DNA of 8,535 nt, taken from Methanobacterium sp. GTDB taxonomy: Archaea; Methanobacteriota; Methanobacteria; Methanobacteriales; Methanobacteriaceae. The stretch's first letter is position 1; each line of letters begins with the position of its first letter. The DNA lies in assembly GCA_009712615.1 (NCBI GenBank), contig WASR01000159.1, positions 1-8,535 on the forward strand, in the 5' to 3' direction. Under the pieces are notes generated by a model that searched no databases, was not told the DNA's origin, and saw only the letters and a program-made list of their open reading frames with translations. The position numbers were made by a program, and so were the translations under genes. Shown here piece after piece: positions 1-6,813 of this stretch.

Positions 1-113
1 CACCAACTGCCAATGCTAAGTACTCCGACCGTGAACTAGTAATTGACGTTGACACAATAAAGATCACATCATCACGTAAACTTTACGGAAACGTTAATGC
101 AAATTCGACTTAA
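1..113 (+). CDS. 3' end of an unidentified protein (partial)
   Basis: The frame starting at position 3 is open from the window edge to a TAA at 111-113, giving 36 C-terminal residues, with the gene beginning outside the window. The other two plus frames stop early (TAA at 17-19, TAG at 37-39). The tail reads as alternating polar and aliphatic residues (ELVIDVDTIKI, then SSRKLYGNVNANS), which looks like beta-strands, and it has no motif that I recognise. The gene has the same orientation as cbiH and ends 81 bases before it. An AT-rich hairpin in the gap suggests separate transcripts. No function is proposed; the upstream sequence would be needed to identify the protein. Confidence 0.6.
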   Translation, partial: PTANAKYSDRELVIDVDTIKITSSRKLYGNVNANST

Positions 114-119
114 TTTCCA

Positions 120-145
120 AAAAAATCAATTTATTTTGATTTTTT
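120..145 (+). terminator. AT-rich hairpin after the partial gene
   Basis: A perfect 10-bp inverted repeat (AAAAAATCAA at 120-129, TTGATTTTTT at 136-145) surrounds a 6-base loop seven bases after the stop of the upstream gene. The right arm ends in six T residues. Archaeal RNA polymerase stops at T-tracts, so this could terminate the upstream gene. The stem has only two G-C pairs, so the T run may matter more than the fold. Confidence 0.5.
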
Positions 146-150
146 ACTAT

Positions 151-158
151 TTTAATAT
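151..158 (+). promoter_or_regulatory. possible TATA box of cbiH
   Basis: TTTAATAT is the best TATA-like octamer in the AT-rich gap before cbiH. A start site about 25 bases downstream, near position 180, would give a leader of about 15 bases containing the AGGTGA ribosome binding site at 185-190. The whole gap is AT-rich and a second candidate (ATTTAAT, 161-167) exists, so the choice is weak. Confidence 0.3.
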
Positions 159-194
159 GTATTTAATTTTTTCAAAATTTAAGAAGGTGAATAA

Positions 195-1256
195 ATGATC
201 AGTGTTATAGGAATAGGTCCTTCTCGTGAAGACATAACCATCAAGGCTATGAATGCAATAAAGGCTGCAGATGTGATAATAACTTACAAATCCTATATCA
301 AAAATATTCAAGATTTAACTGAAGGCAAGGAAGTCATTTTAAAGGGTATGGGGGATGAAATTAAAAGGGCTGAACTTGCAATTGCTAAATCAAAGGAAGG
401 TAAACGTGTTGCCCTAATCAGCTCTGGAGATCCTGGAGTTTTTGGAATGGGTAATGTTATTTTTCAAATTATTGGTAAATTCAGTGGTGTTGAAGTTGAA
501 GTCGTACCAGGAGTCTCGGCTGCAAATTTTGCTGCGGGTAAATTGGGAGCCCCCCTCCATGATTTTGCTGTGATAAGCTTCAGTGATATATTAACTCCAT
601 TATCCGAAATTAAAAGAAAGATTAAAGCAGCTTCCGAAGCTGATTTTGTAATAGCTATCTATAATCCCCTTAGTAAAACACGAACCAAACCCTTTGAAGA
701 ATCTGTGAAAATTTTATTGGAAACTCGAAATCCTGACACACCGGTGGGAATAGTTAAATCTCTAGAAACTGGTGTCAATATAACAATAACAACTTTGAAG
801 GATCTTCCAGATTCAGACATCAACATGTCAACCACAATAATTGTTGGTAATTCAATGACCTATGTTGAAGAAGGTTACATGGTAACTCCTAGAGGATATA
901 AGGTTTCGAGCTCAATACACCCACTTTCTAGGGAATACTATGAAAATTACCTTGCAGGGGAAGTTAATAATGGACCTAATCTTTCCTGTGAATACTATCC
1001 TTGTCACTCCCATCCTCAGAATTGTATGTTCTGTTACTGTCCGTTTTATCCATGTGGTGAAGGATCAACAGGCGGAAAATGGATAAAAGATAAGGGAGTT
1101 TGGAGTTGCGAGGATTGTGAATGGATACACAAGGACGATACAGTTGAATGCATACAGGCCAAGTTACCGGAAATACTTGGGGAAGTAGATGACCTTAAAA
1201 ATAAAAAGAAAGAGCTCCTCAAATTGAGAAGGGAATGTATTTTCAATACAAAATAA
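195..1256 (+). CDS. cbiH: cobalt-precorrin-3 / precorrin-3B C17-methyltransferase with C-terminal Cys-rich domain
   Basis: This 353-residue protein starts at an ATG four bases after AGGTGA. Residues 1 to about 240 form a tetrapyrrole (corrin/porphyrin) methylase of the CbiH/CobJ type: GIGPS at 6-10, SSGDPG at 76-81, VVPGVSAAN at 103-111, YNP at 156-158 and TTIIVGN at 213-219, which are the usual SAM- and substrate-binding loops. In the family this enzyme methylates C17 and contracts the ring during cobamide synthesis in the cytoplasm. Plain CbiH is about 240-250 residues long. Here about 100 more residues carry clustered Cys at 265, 270, 277, 280, 282, 287, 305 and 308, plus His271 and His273, resembling the small Cys-rich putative metal-binding domain seen in methanogens (PF04071-like, from memory). 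A charged Lys/Glu-rich helix closes the protein. The methylase call is firm; a metal or Fe-S cofactor on the tail is inference. Databases often label this family cobJ. Confidence 0.93.
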   Translation: MISVIGIGPSREDITIKAMNAIKAADVIITYKSYIKNIQDLTEGKEVILKGMGDEIKRAELAIAKSKEGKRVALISSGDPGVFGMGNVIFQIIGKFSGVEVEVVPGVSAANFAAGKLGAPLHDFAVISFSDILTPLSEIKRKIKAASEADFVIAIYNPLSKTRTKPFEESVKILLETRNPDTPVGIVKSLETGVNITITTLKDLPDSDINMSTTIIVGNSMTYVEEGYMVTPRGYKVSSSIHPLSREYYENYLAGEVNNGPNLSCEYYPCHSHPQNCMFCYCPFYPCGEGSTGGKWIKDKGVWSCEDCEWIHKDDTVECIQAKLPEILGEVDDLKNKKKELLKLRRECIFNTK

Positions 1257-1284
1257 TTAACCTGAATTTAGATTATTTTACTAC

Positions 1285-1292
1285 TTTTTTTT
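1285..1292 (+). terminator. T8 tract after cbiH
   Basis: A run of eight T residues begins about 30 bases after the cbiH stop. No clear hairpin precedes it. Oligo-T runs are the main intrinsic termination signal of archaeal RNA polymerase, so this is the likely end of the cbiH transcript. Confidence 0.5.
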
Positions 1293-1434
1293 CTTTGAAA
1301 TCAGACTCAACATTTAGCAAGTCAAATCATATTATTACATATTGATCTAAAAGTATTAATATTCTCGGGGACAATGTATTAGTAGGCATCAGAAATGAAT
1401 ATTTCCCTGGTTAGTTTCTATAGAACTTACCTCC

Positions 1435-1499
1435 CCAAAATTTTCCGGAAGTTTTGGAAATTAATCTCGGTTTAAAACAAAACCGATCCAAATTTGGAT
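1435..1499 (-). repeat. cluster of inverted repeats downstream of dapF
   Basis: Three dyads follow one another in 65 bases. CCAAAA at 1435-1440 pairs with TTTTGG at 1452-1457 around the palindrome TTCCGGAA. TCGGTTT at 1467-1473 pairs with AAACCGA at 1480-1486. ATCCAAATTTGGAT at 1486-1499 is a perfect 14-base palindrome directly after the dapF stop. Read on the minus strand, they lie in the 3' flank of dapF and may terminate or protect that transcript. No long T-run follows on the minus strand, so an ordinary terminator is not proven. The rest of the 1257-1500 gap holds the T8 tract and otherwise nothing that I recognise. Confidence 0.45.
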
Positions 1500-1500
1500 T

Positions 1501-2427
1501 TCACAACAGCCCAATGAACCCAATTTGGAATGGAAATAGAAAAGAAGATAAAATATCAAATTCCATTACGCCATCGAAAACTAACACAGCTTCTCCTTCC
1601 ATAAATAGAGTAGTTTCTTCTCCCATTTCATAAACTATTATTAATAGTTCTCCTCCAGGAAGATGTACTTCAACTTCTTCATCGAGTTTTCCTAATTTGT
1701 AACCTGCCATAACAGATGCTGTAGCACCTGTACCACATGCGAGTGTGAAACCAGCACCTCGTTCCCATGTGATCATTTCTATTTCATTCCTGTTTATAAC
1801 ACTTACAAAGTGCACATTGGTTTTTTCTGGAAATGCAGGATGATTTTCAATCATTGGCCCCATCACATTTAAATCAATTTCCCCGATGTTGTCTGTAAAT
1901 ATGACTGCATGCGGATTCCCAACATTCACAGCAGTTAAATTCACAACTGTCCCGTTAACATCGAGTTCTGAATCTAGAAATTCTTCTTTTTCTGTTTTCA
2001 TTGGAATTTCTGCAGATTTAAATGTGGGTATTCCCATATCAACACTGGAAGATCTTACCTCTCCCCCCATTACATCGAGTTCAATCTCTTTTATTCCACC
2101 CAATGTTTCAACTAGCATTTCCTTACTCTGAAGAATTTCATTTTCATAGACATATTTTGCAAAACATCTAATGCCGTTTCCACACATTTCAGCTTCACTG
2201 CCATCTGAATTGAATATTCTAAATCCGATATCTGCTTCTTCGGTACTAGATGGGGTCACGAAAATAACTCCATCTGCACCAACTGAAAATCCTCTTCTAC
2301 AAATTTCTTCACATATTTCTGGTTTTTTATCTTCGGGTATAATGATCTTTTTTGATTCATCTATAACAACATAATCATTTCCTAACCCATGCATCTTTGA
2401 AAATGTGATTAAAGTTCGTTCACTCAT
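1501..2427 (-). CDS. dapF: diaminopimelate epimerase
   Basis: This 308-residue cytoplasmic enzyme interconverts LL- and meso-diaminopimelate without a cofactor, the step before LysA. The N-terminal [15 protein letters not shown] (9-23), the first catalytic-Cys loop MCGNGIRC (Cys82), VNVGNPHAV (168-175), WERGAG (221-226) and the second catalytic-Cys loop ACGTGA (Cys231) are all present in family order. Both halves of the two-lobed fold are therefore complete. The ATG overlaps the lysA stop as ATGA, and GAGG lies eight bases upstream inside lysA, so translation is probably coupled. Family members run to about 275-290 residues and the family-like part here ends near VFDGVMEF (283-290). The last 18 or so residues are hydrophobic and unusual, possibly a late frameshift or lost stop. 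The lysA neighbour confirms the pathway. Confidence 0.95.
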   Translation of the reverse strand: MSERTLITFSKMHGLGNDYVVIDESKKIIIPEDKKPEICEEICRRGFSVGADGVIFVTPSSTEEADIGFRIFNSDGSEAEMCGNGIRCFAKYVYENEILQSKEMLVETLGGIKEIELDVMGGEVRSSSVDMGIPTFKSAEIPMKTEKEEFLDSELDVNGTVVNLTAVNVGNPHAVIFTDNIGEIDLNVMGPMIENHPAFPEKTNVHFVSVINRNEIEMITWERGAGFTLACGTGATASVMAGYKLGKLDEEVEVHLPGGELLIIVYEMGEETTLFMEGEAVLVFDGVMEFDILSSFLFPFQIGFIGLL

Positions 2428-3710
2428 TTTAGAAGCCTCACTGGTACATTTTGCTTGTTGAAAAGATCTGCAAAGGTTTCCCTTTCTCTTATAATATCCG
2501 TATCTTCGTTGTTTACTAATATTTCTGCAGGTTTTGGCCTGCTATTGTACTGTGATGCCATTGAAAATGCATAAGCTCCAGCATTTAATATTGCAAGTAT
2601 GTCACCTTCTTCTATTTCTGGCATTGGTCTTTCACGAGCGAATAAATCTCCTGATTCACAGACATCTCCAGCTATATCTATGGTTTGTGTGGATTTTGCA
2701 AGGGGGTTTGATGCTGATACAATATGGTGATAGGAACCATACATGGTAGGCCTAAGCAGGGTATTAAAACCCGCATCTACTCCTGCAAATTTCCTGTAAC
2801 TCTGTTTAATTGTGTTAACTTTTGTTAAAAGGACTGATGCATCTCCAACCAAATATCTTCCAGGTTCAATGCACATGGTAGGGGTACCGAGATCATATTC
2901 TTCCAACTTGGCCTTGTAAAGATCGACGATCTTCTCTGCAAAATCATCGATATCGAGTTTAGATTCTTCAGGGGTGTAAGGTATTCCAATTCCTCCTCCG
3001 AAATCTATGAAATCAAAATCAACACCTGCTTCCTTATGAACTTTTCCTGCAGTATCCATCAGAGTTCTTACTGCAAGCATAAATGGTTCTGGATCCAATA
3101 TTCCTGATCCTATATGTGAATGAATTCCAACTGGCTTGAATCCAAGTTCAATAGCCATTTTATAAACTTCAACAGCTTCTTCTTCCATAATACCAAATTT
3201 ACTTAGTGGTCCCCCTGTTATACAGTGGTCATGGTGCCCTGCACCAACCATTGGATTTACCCTGAAGGAAATTTCCATGCCTTCGGCTTCAGGAATTTTT
3301 GAGAGCCTTTTTAGCTGTGATATGGAGTCTAAATTAATCCTAACTCCGGATTCAACAGCAAATTTTAGTTCTTCATCAGTAACGTTGTTTCCAGTGTAAA
3401 GTATTCTTTCTGGTTCAAATCCTGCTAACAATGAAGTGTATATTTCTCCCGGTGAGACTGCATCTATTCCACTACCCTCATTTTCAAGTATCTTCATCAC
3501 AGCCAAGTTAGTATTGGCTTTACAAGCGTAAAACATCTTAAAATTTGGATAATAATTTATAAAGGCATTGTATAATCTTTTATAATTATCTCTTATTCTG
3601 TTTTCATCTATAACATATAATGGTGTTCCAAACCGTTCTGCAAGATCCACTGCATCGGTTTCACCTATTTTCAGATTTCCTTTTTCATTTGTTTTTAAAT
3701 CAAAATCCAT
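2424..3710 (-). CDS. lysA: diaminopimelate decarboxylase
   Basis: LysA removes CO2 from meso-diaminopimelate to give L-lysine, using PLP in the cytoplasm. The chosen ATG gives 428 residues, a normal family length. Its fold-III alanine-racemase-type barrel carries FYACKANTN with the PLP-binding Lys at residue 64, HSHIGSG at about 197-203, the phosphate-binding GGGIG at 238-242 and EPGR at 282-285. The C-terminal beta domain supplies CESGD at 351-355, with the catalytic Cys acting across the dimer interface, and [12 protein letters not shown] at 378-389. A TTG five codons upstream is also in frame, but it lies within the GGAGG site, so the ATG at 3708-3710 is preferred. The last bases overlap dapF as ATGA. 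A 134-base gap with a terminator-like element separates it from argD, so lysA-dapF probably form their own operon. Confidence 0.96.
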   Translation of the reverse strand: MDFDLKTNEKGNLKIGETDAVDLAERFGTPLYVIDENRIRDNYKRLYNAFINYYPNFKMFYACKANTNLAVMKILENEGSGIDAVSPGEIYTSLLAGFEPERILYTGNNVTDEELKFAVESGVRINLDSISQLKRLSKIPEAEGMEISFRVNPMVGAGHHDHCITGGPLSKFGIMEEEAVEVYKMAIELGFKPVGIHSHIGSGILDPEPFMLAVRTLMDTAGKVHKEAGVDFDFIDFGGGIGIPYTPEESKLDIDDFAEKIVDLYKAKLEEYDLGTPTMCIEPGRYLVGDASVLLTKVNTIKQSYRKFAGVDAGFNTLLRPTMYGSYHHIVSASNPLAKSTQTIDIAGDVCESGDLFARERPMPEIEEGDILAILNAGAYAFSMASQYNSRPKPAEILVNNEDTDIIRERETFADLFNKQNVPVRLLK

Positions 3711-3718
3711 ATAACTGT

Positions 3719-3723
3719 CCTCC
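3719..3723 (-). promoter_or_regulatory. ribosome binding site that fixes the lysA start
   Basis: The minus strand reads GGAGG followed by eight bases and then ATG at 3708-3710. The longer frame would start at a TTG (3723-3725) that overlaps this site and has no Shine-Dalgarno of its own, so the site supports the shorter protein. Confidence 0.7.
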
Positions 3724-3820
3724 AAAACGAGAAAATGAAGTGATTATTTAATTTCTAAATTGTTTACATGAAGATAAATATGGTTTTAAAATAATTCTGA
3801 AAGTAAATCCAGATTTATTT

Positions 3821-3842
3821 ACAATAAAAAAAATATTATTGT
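3821..3842 (-). terminator. T-rich hairpin after argD
   Basis: ACAATAA (3821-3827) and TTATTGT (3836-3842) form a 7-bp stem. On the minus strand the loop and inner stem contain an uninterrupted T8 run (3826-3833), just after the argD stop. Archaeal termination at T-runs makes this the likely end of the argD transcript. The remaining 3711-3820 gap is AT-rich and must hold the lysA promoter; several TATA-like strings occur there and none stands out. Confidence 0.5.
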
Positions 3843-3844
3843 CC

Positions 3845-5017
3845 TCAGTATTTGCTGAGAACATTGTTTAATGCTGCTGTAACGGTATCGATCTGTTCTC
3901 TGGTTATGGTGAGTGGCGGTACAAATCTTAAAACGTTGCCAGAGGCACAGTTTACTATCACTCCTTCTTTAAAGAGCTCATCAACCATACAACCACAACC
4001 TGTGCTCATTTCAACACCTATCATCAAACCCTTTCCTCTTACTTCTGTTATCAGTTCGTGTTTCTTTTGCAGTTCTAAGAGTTTTTCAATGAAGTATGAT
4101 CCATTTTCTTTGGATTTATCCAACAATTTTTCTTCTAGGATAAAATTGATAGATGCTTTAGCTGCTGCACATCCCAATGGGTTACCACCAAATGTTGCTG
4201 CATGGTCTCCAGGAACGAAGGTCTCTGCAACATCGTTGTTAGCAAGTACTGCTCCCATTGGAAAACCGCCTGCAATGGCCTTAGCAAGGGTGGTAATGTC
4301 TGGCGTCACTCTAAATGTTTGGGATGCAAACATTTCACCGGTACGTCCAAAACCTGTTTGGACTTCATCAAATATTAAAAGAACATTGGAATCTTCACAA
4401 ACTTCTTTCAATTGTTTCAAATAACCTTCAGGCGGTACTATAACACCACTTTCTCCCTGTACAGGTTCAACTAACACTGCAGCAGTGTTTGGACCTATGA
4501 TCTCTTTTACTGCTTCAATATCTCCATATGGAACATACCTAAATCCTGGAGTCAAAGGCTCGAATCCCTTTTGGTACTTTGGTTGACCTGTTGCAGTAAT
4601 GGTTGTTATGGTTCTTCCATGAAACGAATTGTTCATGGTAATTATTTCACCTTTTCCGCTGTGTTTTCTTGCTAACTTTATTGCACCTTCGTTAGCTTCT
4701 GCACCACTGTTACAGAAGAATGCTTTGTGGTGTGGTGAAACTTCAACCAATAATTTGGCTAGTGTTACCTGTTCTTCTGTGTAGTAAAGATTAGATGTGT
4801 GAATAAGTTTTTTCACTTGATTGCATATTGCTTCACCAACTTTTGGGTTGGAATGACCAATGTTGTTCACTGCTATTCCAGCCACACAGTCTATGTAAGA
4901 ATTACCATCAGCATCCCACACAGTAGTATCTTTACCCTTTACTAGTGCTATTTTATGCCTTCCATAGGTTTGCATAACGTATTTTGAATCCATTTCAATA
5001 ATTTCTTGAGTATTCAT
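3845..5017 (-). CDS. argD: acetylornithine aminotransferase
   Basis: ArgD is a class-III PLP aminotransferase that converts N-acetylglutamate semialdehyde to N-acetylornithine in arginine synthesis. Some homologues also act on the succinyl-DAP intermediate of lysine synthesis. The 390-residue frame is full length. It shows [16 protein letters not shown] (43-58), the PLP-phosphate loop [15 protein letters not shown] (103-117), SFHGRT (131-136), EPVQGESG (184-191), [12 protein letters not shown] (216-227) with cofactor-binding Asp217, [14 protein letters not shown] (243-256) with the Schiff-base Lys246, and [12 protein letters not shown] (275-286). A longer frame reaches 5077, but its extra 20 residues cover a TATA-like box. 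The ATG at 5015-5017 sits behind AGGTGAT (5022-5028) and gives a normal N-terminus. It lies upstream of lysA-dapF on the same strand, probably with its own terminator. The acetylornithine role is the standard assignment for this length and motif set; the DAP side role is possible but unseen. Confidence 0.93.
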   Translation of the reverse strand: MNTQEIIEMDSKYVMQTYGRHKIALVKGKDTTVWDADGNSYIDCVAGIAVNNIGHSNPKVGEAICNQVKKLIHTSNLYYTEEQVTLAKLLVEVSPHHKAFFCNSGAEANEGAIKLARKHSGKGEIITMNNSFHGRTITTITATGQPKYQKGFEPLTPGFRYVPYGDIEAVKEIIGPNTAAVLVEPVQGESGVIVPPEGYLKQLKEVCEDSNVLLIFDEVQTGFGRTGEMFASQTFRVTPDITTLAKAIAGGFPMGAVLANNDVAETFVPGDHAATFGGNPLGCAAAKASINFILEEKLLDKSKENGSYFIEKLLELQKKHELITEVRGKGLMIGVEMSTGCGCMVDELFKEGVIVNCASGNVLRFVPPLTITREQIDTVTAALNNVLSKY

Positions 5018-5021
5018 TTTA

Positions 5022-5028
5022 ATCACCT
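5022..5028 (-). promoter_or_regulatory. ribosome binding site that fixes the argD start
   Basis: The minus strand reads AGGTGAT, four bases before the ATG at 5015-5017. This match to the archaeal 16S 3' end decides for the 390-residue protein over the longer frame starting at 5077. Confidence 0.7.
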
Positions 5029-5061
5029 TAAAAATGAACAAATTAACCACGTAATTACCTT

Positions 5062-5077
5062 TAATATTTAAATACAA
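5062..5077 (-). promoter_or_regulatory. TATA-type promoter of argD
   Basis: The minus strand contains TATTTAAATA (5074-5065), a palindromic TATA-like core in an AT-rich setting. A start site about 26 bases downstream, near 5043, would leave a leader of about 26 bases carrying the AGGTGAT site. That spacing suits an archaeal promoter and argues that the longer argD frame begins inside promoter DNA. Confidence 0.5.
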
Positions 5078-5196
5078 TTAAACAGCTGATCTTGAACATT
5101 TTTTTCTTATTTATTCTTTGTAATTCTAGATTTATTAAACGTTTTTATCATATGAAAGACTTGATTAAGAATGAGATACAGAATCTTTATAATAAA

Positions 5197-5208
5197 ATAT
5201 CATGATAT
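5197..5208. promoter_or_regulatory. 12-bp palindrome in the cyclophilin leader, possible operator
   Basis: ATATCATGATAT is a perfect palindrome ending two bases before AGGTGA (5211-5216), which serves the cyclophilin ATG. A TATA-like TTTATAAT lies just upstream at 5186-5193, and another candidate (TTTTATCATA) lies near 5142-5151. The palindrome sits where a bound regulator could block polymerase. The divergent gap 5018-5220 otherwise holds only the argD control elements and AT-rich DNA. Confidence 0.35.
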
Positions 5209-5220
5209 CAAGGTGAAAAA

Positions 5221-5646
5221 ATGAAAAAGGCAATTATTGAAACAGATAAAGGAAATATAGAACTCACCCTATTTGATAAGGAAGCTCCTAACACAGTCGC
5301 TAACTTTGAAAAATTAGCGAACAGTGGATTTTACAACGGACTTACATTTCACAGGGTCATACCAAACTTCGTAATTCAGGGAGGTTGTCCAAAGGGTAAT
5401 GGAACTGGAGGTCCGGGTTACACCATAAAATGTGAAATTAACGAACATAAACATGGAACTGGAGCACTATCCATGGCACACGCTGGAAAAGACACTGGAG
5501 GAAGCCAGTTTTTTATTACACACAGCCCTCAACCACACTTAGATGGTGTTCACACAGTATTTGGTAAGGTTATTAAGGGAATGGATGTCGTTAACAAGAT
5601 ACAAGCTAACGACGTCATGAACAAGGTTACAGTAGTAGATGAGTAA
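5221..5646 (+). CDS. peptidyl-prolyl cis-trans isomerase, cyclophilin type
   Basis: The 141-residue protein is a single-domain cyclophilin, which speeds cis-trans isomerisation of X-Pro bonds and so assists protein folding. It has no signal peptide or membrane segment and should be cytoplasmic. The catalytic core is intact: [13 protein letters not shown] at 43-55, with Arg45 matching the key Arg of human CypA, followed by MAHAG at 85-89, GSQFFIT at 94-100 and [12 protein letters not shown] at 106-117. The position of the cyclosporin-contacting Trp of human CypA is His106 here, as in many prokaryotic forms that bind the drug poorly. It starts at an ATG four bases after AGGTGA. It is divergent from argD, appears to be transcribed alone, and ends inside a hairpin. 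Cyclophilins are patchily distributed in archaea, so acquisition by transfer is possible, although its base composition resembles its neighbours. Confidence 0.96.
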   Translation: MKKAIIETDKGNIELTLFDKEAPNTVANFEKLANSGFYNGLTFHRVIPNFVIQGGCPKGNGTGGPGYTIKCEINEHKHGTGALSMAHAGKDTGGSQFFITHSPQPHLDGVHTVFGKVIKGMDVVNKIQANDVMNKVTVVDE

Positions 5647-5672
5647 CTGACAAGTTACATCTACTAATTTAT
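5633..5672 (+). terminator. strong hairpin overlapping the cyclophilin stop codon
   Basis: TAGTAGAT (5633-5640) pairs with ATCTACTA (5659-5666), and GTAACT (5643-5648) pairs with AGTTAC (5653-5658). This makes a 14-bp stem with a 2-base bulge and a GACA loop. The TAA stop (5644-5646) is inside the left arm. A T-rich stretch (ATTTATTTTT) follows. The shape is that of a bacterial-style intrinsic terminator. Confidence 0.6.
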
Positions 5673-5755
5673 TTTTAAATTAAAACGTTGAATTTAGTTC
5701 TTATTCCTTTAAATACGACTGATTAAACTGATTTCTTTTGTTGTTCATAGAAAAT

Positions 5756-5763
5756 TTTATATA
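5756..5763 (+). promoter_or_regulatory. TATA box of the chagasin-like gene
   Basis: TTTATATA matches the archaeal TATA consensus and is preceded by the purine-rich GAAAA that suits a BRE. A start site about 26 bases downstream falls near 5783-5787, at the GGAGGTG site, and so favours translation from the TTG at 5799 over the ATG at 5784. A second TATA-like string, TTTAAATA at 5708-5715, is an alternative. Confidence 0.55.
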
Positions 5764-5785
5764 ATTAAACTTTTACATTATGCAT

Positions 5786-5792
5786 GGAGGTG
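5786..5792 (+). promoter_or_regulatory. ribosome binding site pointing to a TTG start
   Basis: GGAGGTG is a near-perfect Shine-Dalgarno site located six bases before TTG (5799-5801). It overlaps the in-frame ATG (5784) and GTG (5790), which therefore lack a site of their own. Confidence 0.65.
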
Positions 5793-5798
5793 TTAACT

Positions 5799-6164
5799 TT
5801 GAAGAAGTTAGCGATTTTATTTGCGACATTTGTTTGCTTTGCAATGATCTCAGGATCCTTCGCAGCAACAAACCAAAATACAGAGAAGAAGACGGACTGT
5901 CTTGTTTTGTACCACAAACTCGTGGTAATAGTTCCAAACAATCCTACCACAGGCTCACAGTGGAGATCAATATACGAACATAAATATGTGTATATGATGA
6001 GTAAAGAATATGTGCCAGATAAAGCAAACATTAAAGGCCCTGTTGTGGGTTATGGAGGATTTGATGTCTACACATTCTATGGTAAGGCTGGTCAGAAGAT
6101 CACCCTGAAGCATGTAGACAGTTCAGGTAAAGTATTTGAAAAGAGAGATTATTGGATTGAGTAA
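5799..6164 (+). CDS. secreted chagasin-like (I42-type) cysteine protease inhibitor, putative
   Basis: Starting at the TTG behind GGAGGTG gives 121 residues. Residues 1 to about 23 form a signal peptide: MKK, a hydrophobic core LAILFATFVCFAMI, then SGSFAA with a likely cut near residues 22-24, so the mature protein of about 98 residues should be exported. Three features match inhibitors of the chagasin (MEROPS I42) family, which block papain-like cysteine proteases with three loops. They are NPTTGSQW at 48-55 (the BC-loop signature NPTTG plus Trp), VGYGGFDVYTF at 83-93 (the Gly-rich DE loop and following strand) and RDYW at 116-119 in place of the RPW-type third loop. Their order and the all-beta character fit the immunoglobulin-like fold. 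It is probably monocistronic, with a TATA box at 5756 and a T9 tract at its end. Family membership rests on these motifs; inhibition and target are inferred. Confidence 0.75.
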   Translation: MKKLAILFATFVCFAMISGSFAATNQNTEKKTDCLVLYHKLVVIVPNNPTTGSQWRSIYEHKYVYMMSKEYVPDKANIKGPVVGYGGFDVYTFYGKAGQKITLKHVDSSGKVFEKRDYWIE

Positions 6165-6187
6165 TGGGTTTAATACCTAAAATATAA

Positions 6188-6775
6188 TTATTTTTTTTTG
6201 TAAAGAAAATTGTGAATTGCCAGAGCATATATGTCTGCCAGAGCATCTGTTAAATCTACATCTAAAGATGTGTAACTATTTTCAGGATTACCAAGCACGA
6301 TCTGTCCTATGATATTCTCATCGTATTTTGCTGGAACTGATAAAAATTCGTTTACAGGAACATGGCCTTGAGGAAGTCCGTGAGCTGCAGGATGAAGGCT
6401 TGGGTTGTGGATGAAGAATGATTCTCCAGTATCTAAAGAGTATCCAAGGAGTCCTCCGTAGGTTCCATCGTTACGTATTTTAAACCGGGCTTCCCCAATT
6501 TCTGAGTACATCTGGCATTCACCAGTCATGTGTGAGAATGAAATTCCTACACTGTCCTTATTAACTGGATCAACGTAGGCTAAGTAACAATTTTCACTGG
6601 CAGTTAATTTCTTAGCATCATCCATTATTAGGTCTGAAATTGCTTTAAATGAACTTGATTCCAACATGCCACTTACGCATGTTCTTATATCATCTATATC
6701 CTTACTTATTAACTTTTTTCCAGAGCCTTGGCCATATTCTGATTTTTCTAACTCACGTTGTTCATTATTTTTCAT
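6188..6775 (-). CDS. single GAF-domain protein
   Basis: Starting at the ATG at 6773-6775 gives 195 residues; a TTG two codons upstream (6781) behind GGGGATGG is an alternative. The first 25 or so residues are charged and probably disordered. The rest resembles one GAF domain of the kind attached to methanogen sensor kinases. There is a long helix (about 26-58), a strand with CYLAYVDP (63-70), then GGLLGYSLDTGESFFIHNP (107-125), HPAAHGLPQGHVPVNEFLSVPA (128-149) and IIGQIVLGNP (155-164), ending in a helix (about 174-193). No kinase, HTH or membrane segment is present, so any output must go through a partner. GAF domains bind small ligands, haem or metals, or mediate dimerisation. The clustered His and Cys63 could be ligands, but this is a guess. 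It is the last gene of the minus-strand cluster, 38 bases after the S24-like gene, and converges on the chagasin-like gene. Confidence 0.8.
   Translation of the reverse strand: MKNNEQRELEKSEYGQGSGKKLISKDIDDIRTCVSGMLESSSFKAISDLIMDDAKKLTASENCYLAYVDPVNKDSVGISFSHMTGECQMYSEIGEARFKIRNDGTYGGLLGYSLDTGESFFIHNPSLHPAAHGLPQGHVPVNEFLSVPAKYDENIIGQIVLGNPENSYTSLDVDLTDALADIYALAIHNFLYKKK
6191..6199 (+). terminator. T9 tract after the chagasin-like gene
   Basis: Nine T residues begin 27 bases after the plus-strand stop, so they probably end that transcript. The tract lies inside the last codons (the Lys-Lys-Lys tail) of the converging GAF gene, so the two 3' ends overlap. Confidence 0.5.
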
Positions 6776-6813
6776 AATCAACCATCCCCAGATTTAATAT
6801 GCTTTATGATGCG

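Noticed and set aside
1046..1246. 66-codon minus-strand frame inside cbiH
   Set aside because: It is antisense to the Cys-rich tail and Lys-rich end of CbiH. Its Ser/Leu-rich translation is the usual reflection of the opposite strand.
1395..1475. Small plus-strand frame of 26 codons in the cbiH-dapF gap
   Set aside because: No Shine-Dalgarno site or promoter of its own was seen, and its end runs through the inverted repeats. Chance is more likely.
3711..3725. TTG start five codons upstream of the lysA ATG
   Set aside because: The extra codons consist of the GGAGG ribosome binding site and its spacer.
3852..4424. 190-codon open frame on the plus strand
   Set aside because: It is wholly antisense to argD, has no ribosome binding site, and its translation shows no domain. 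It is a shadow of the real gene.
5018..5077. N-terminal 20-residue extension of ArgD
   Set aside because: It covers a good TATA element and the AGGTGAT site serving the downstream ATG, and its sequence does not resemble an ArgD N-terminus.
5765..6031. 88-codon minus-strand frame opposite the chagasin-like gene
   Set aside because: The plus frame has a signal peptide, family motifs, a TATA box and a ribosome binding site. The minus frame has none of these.
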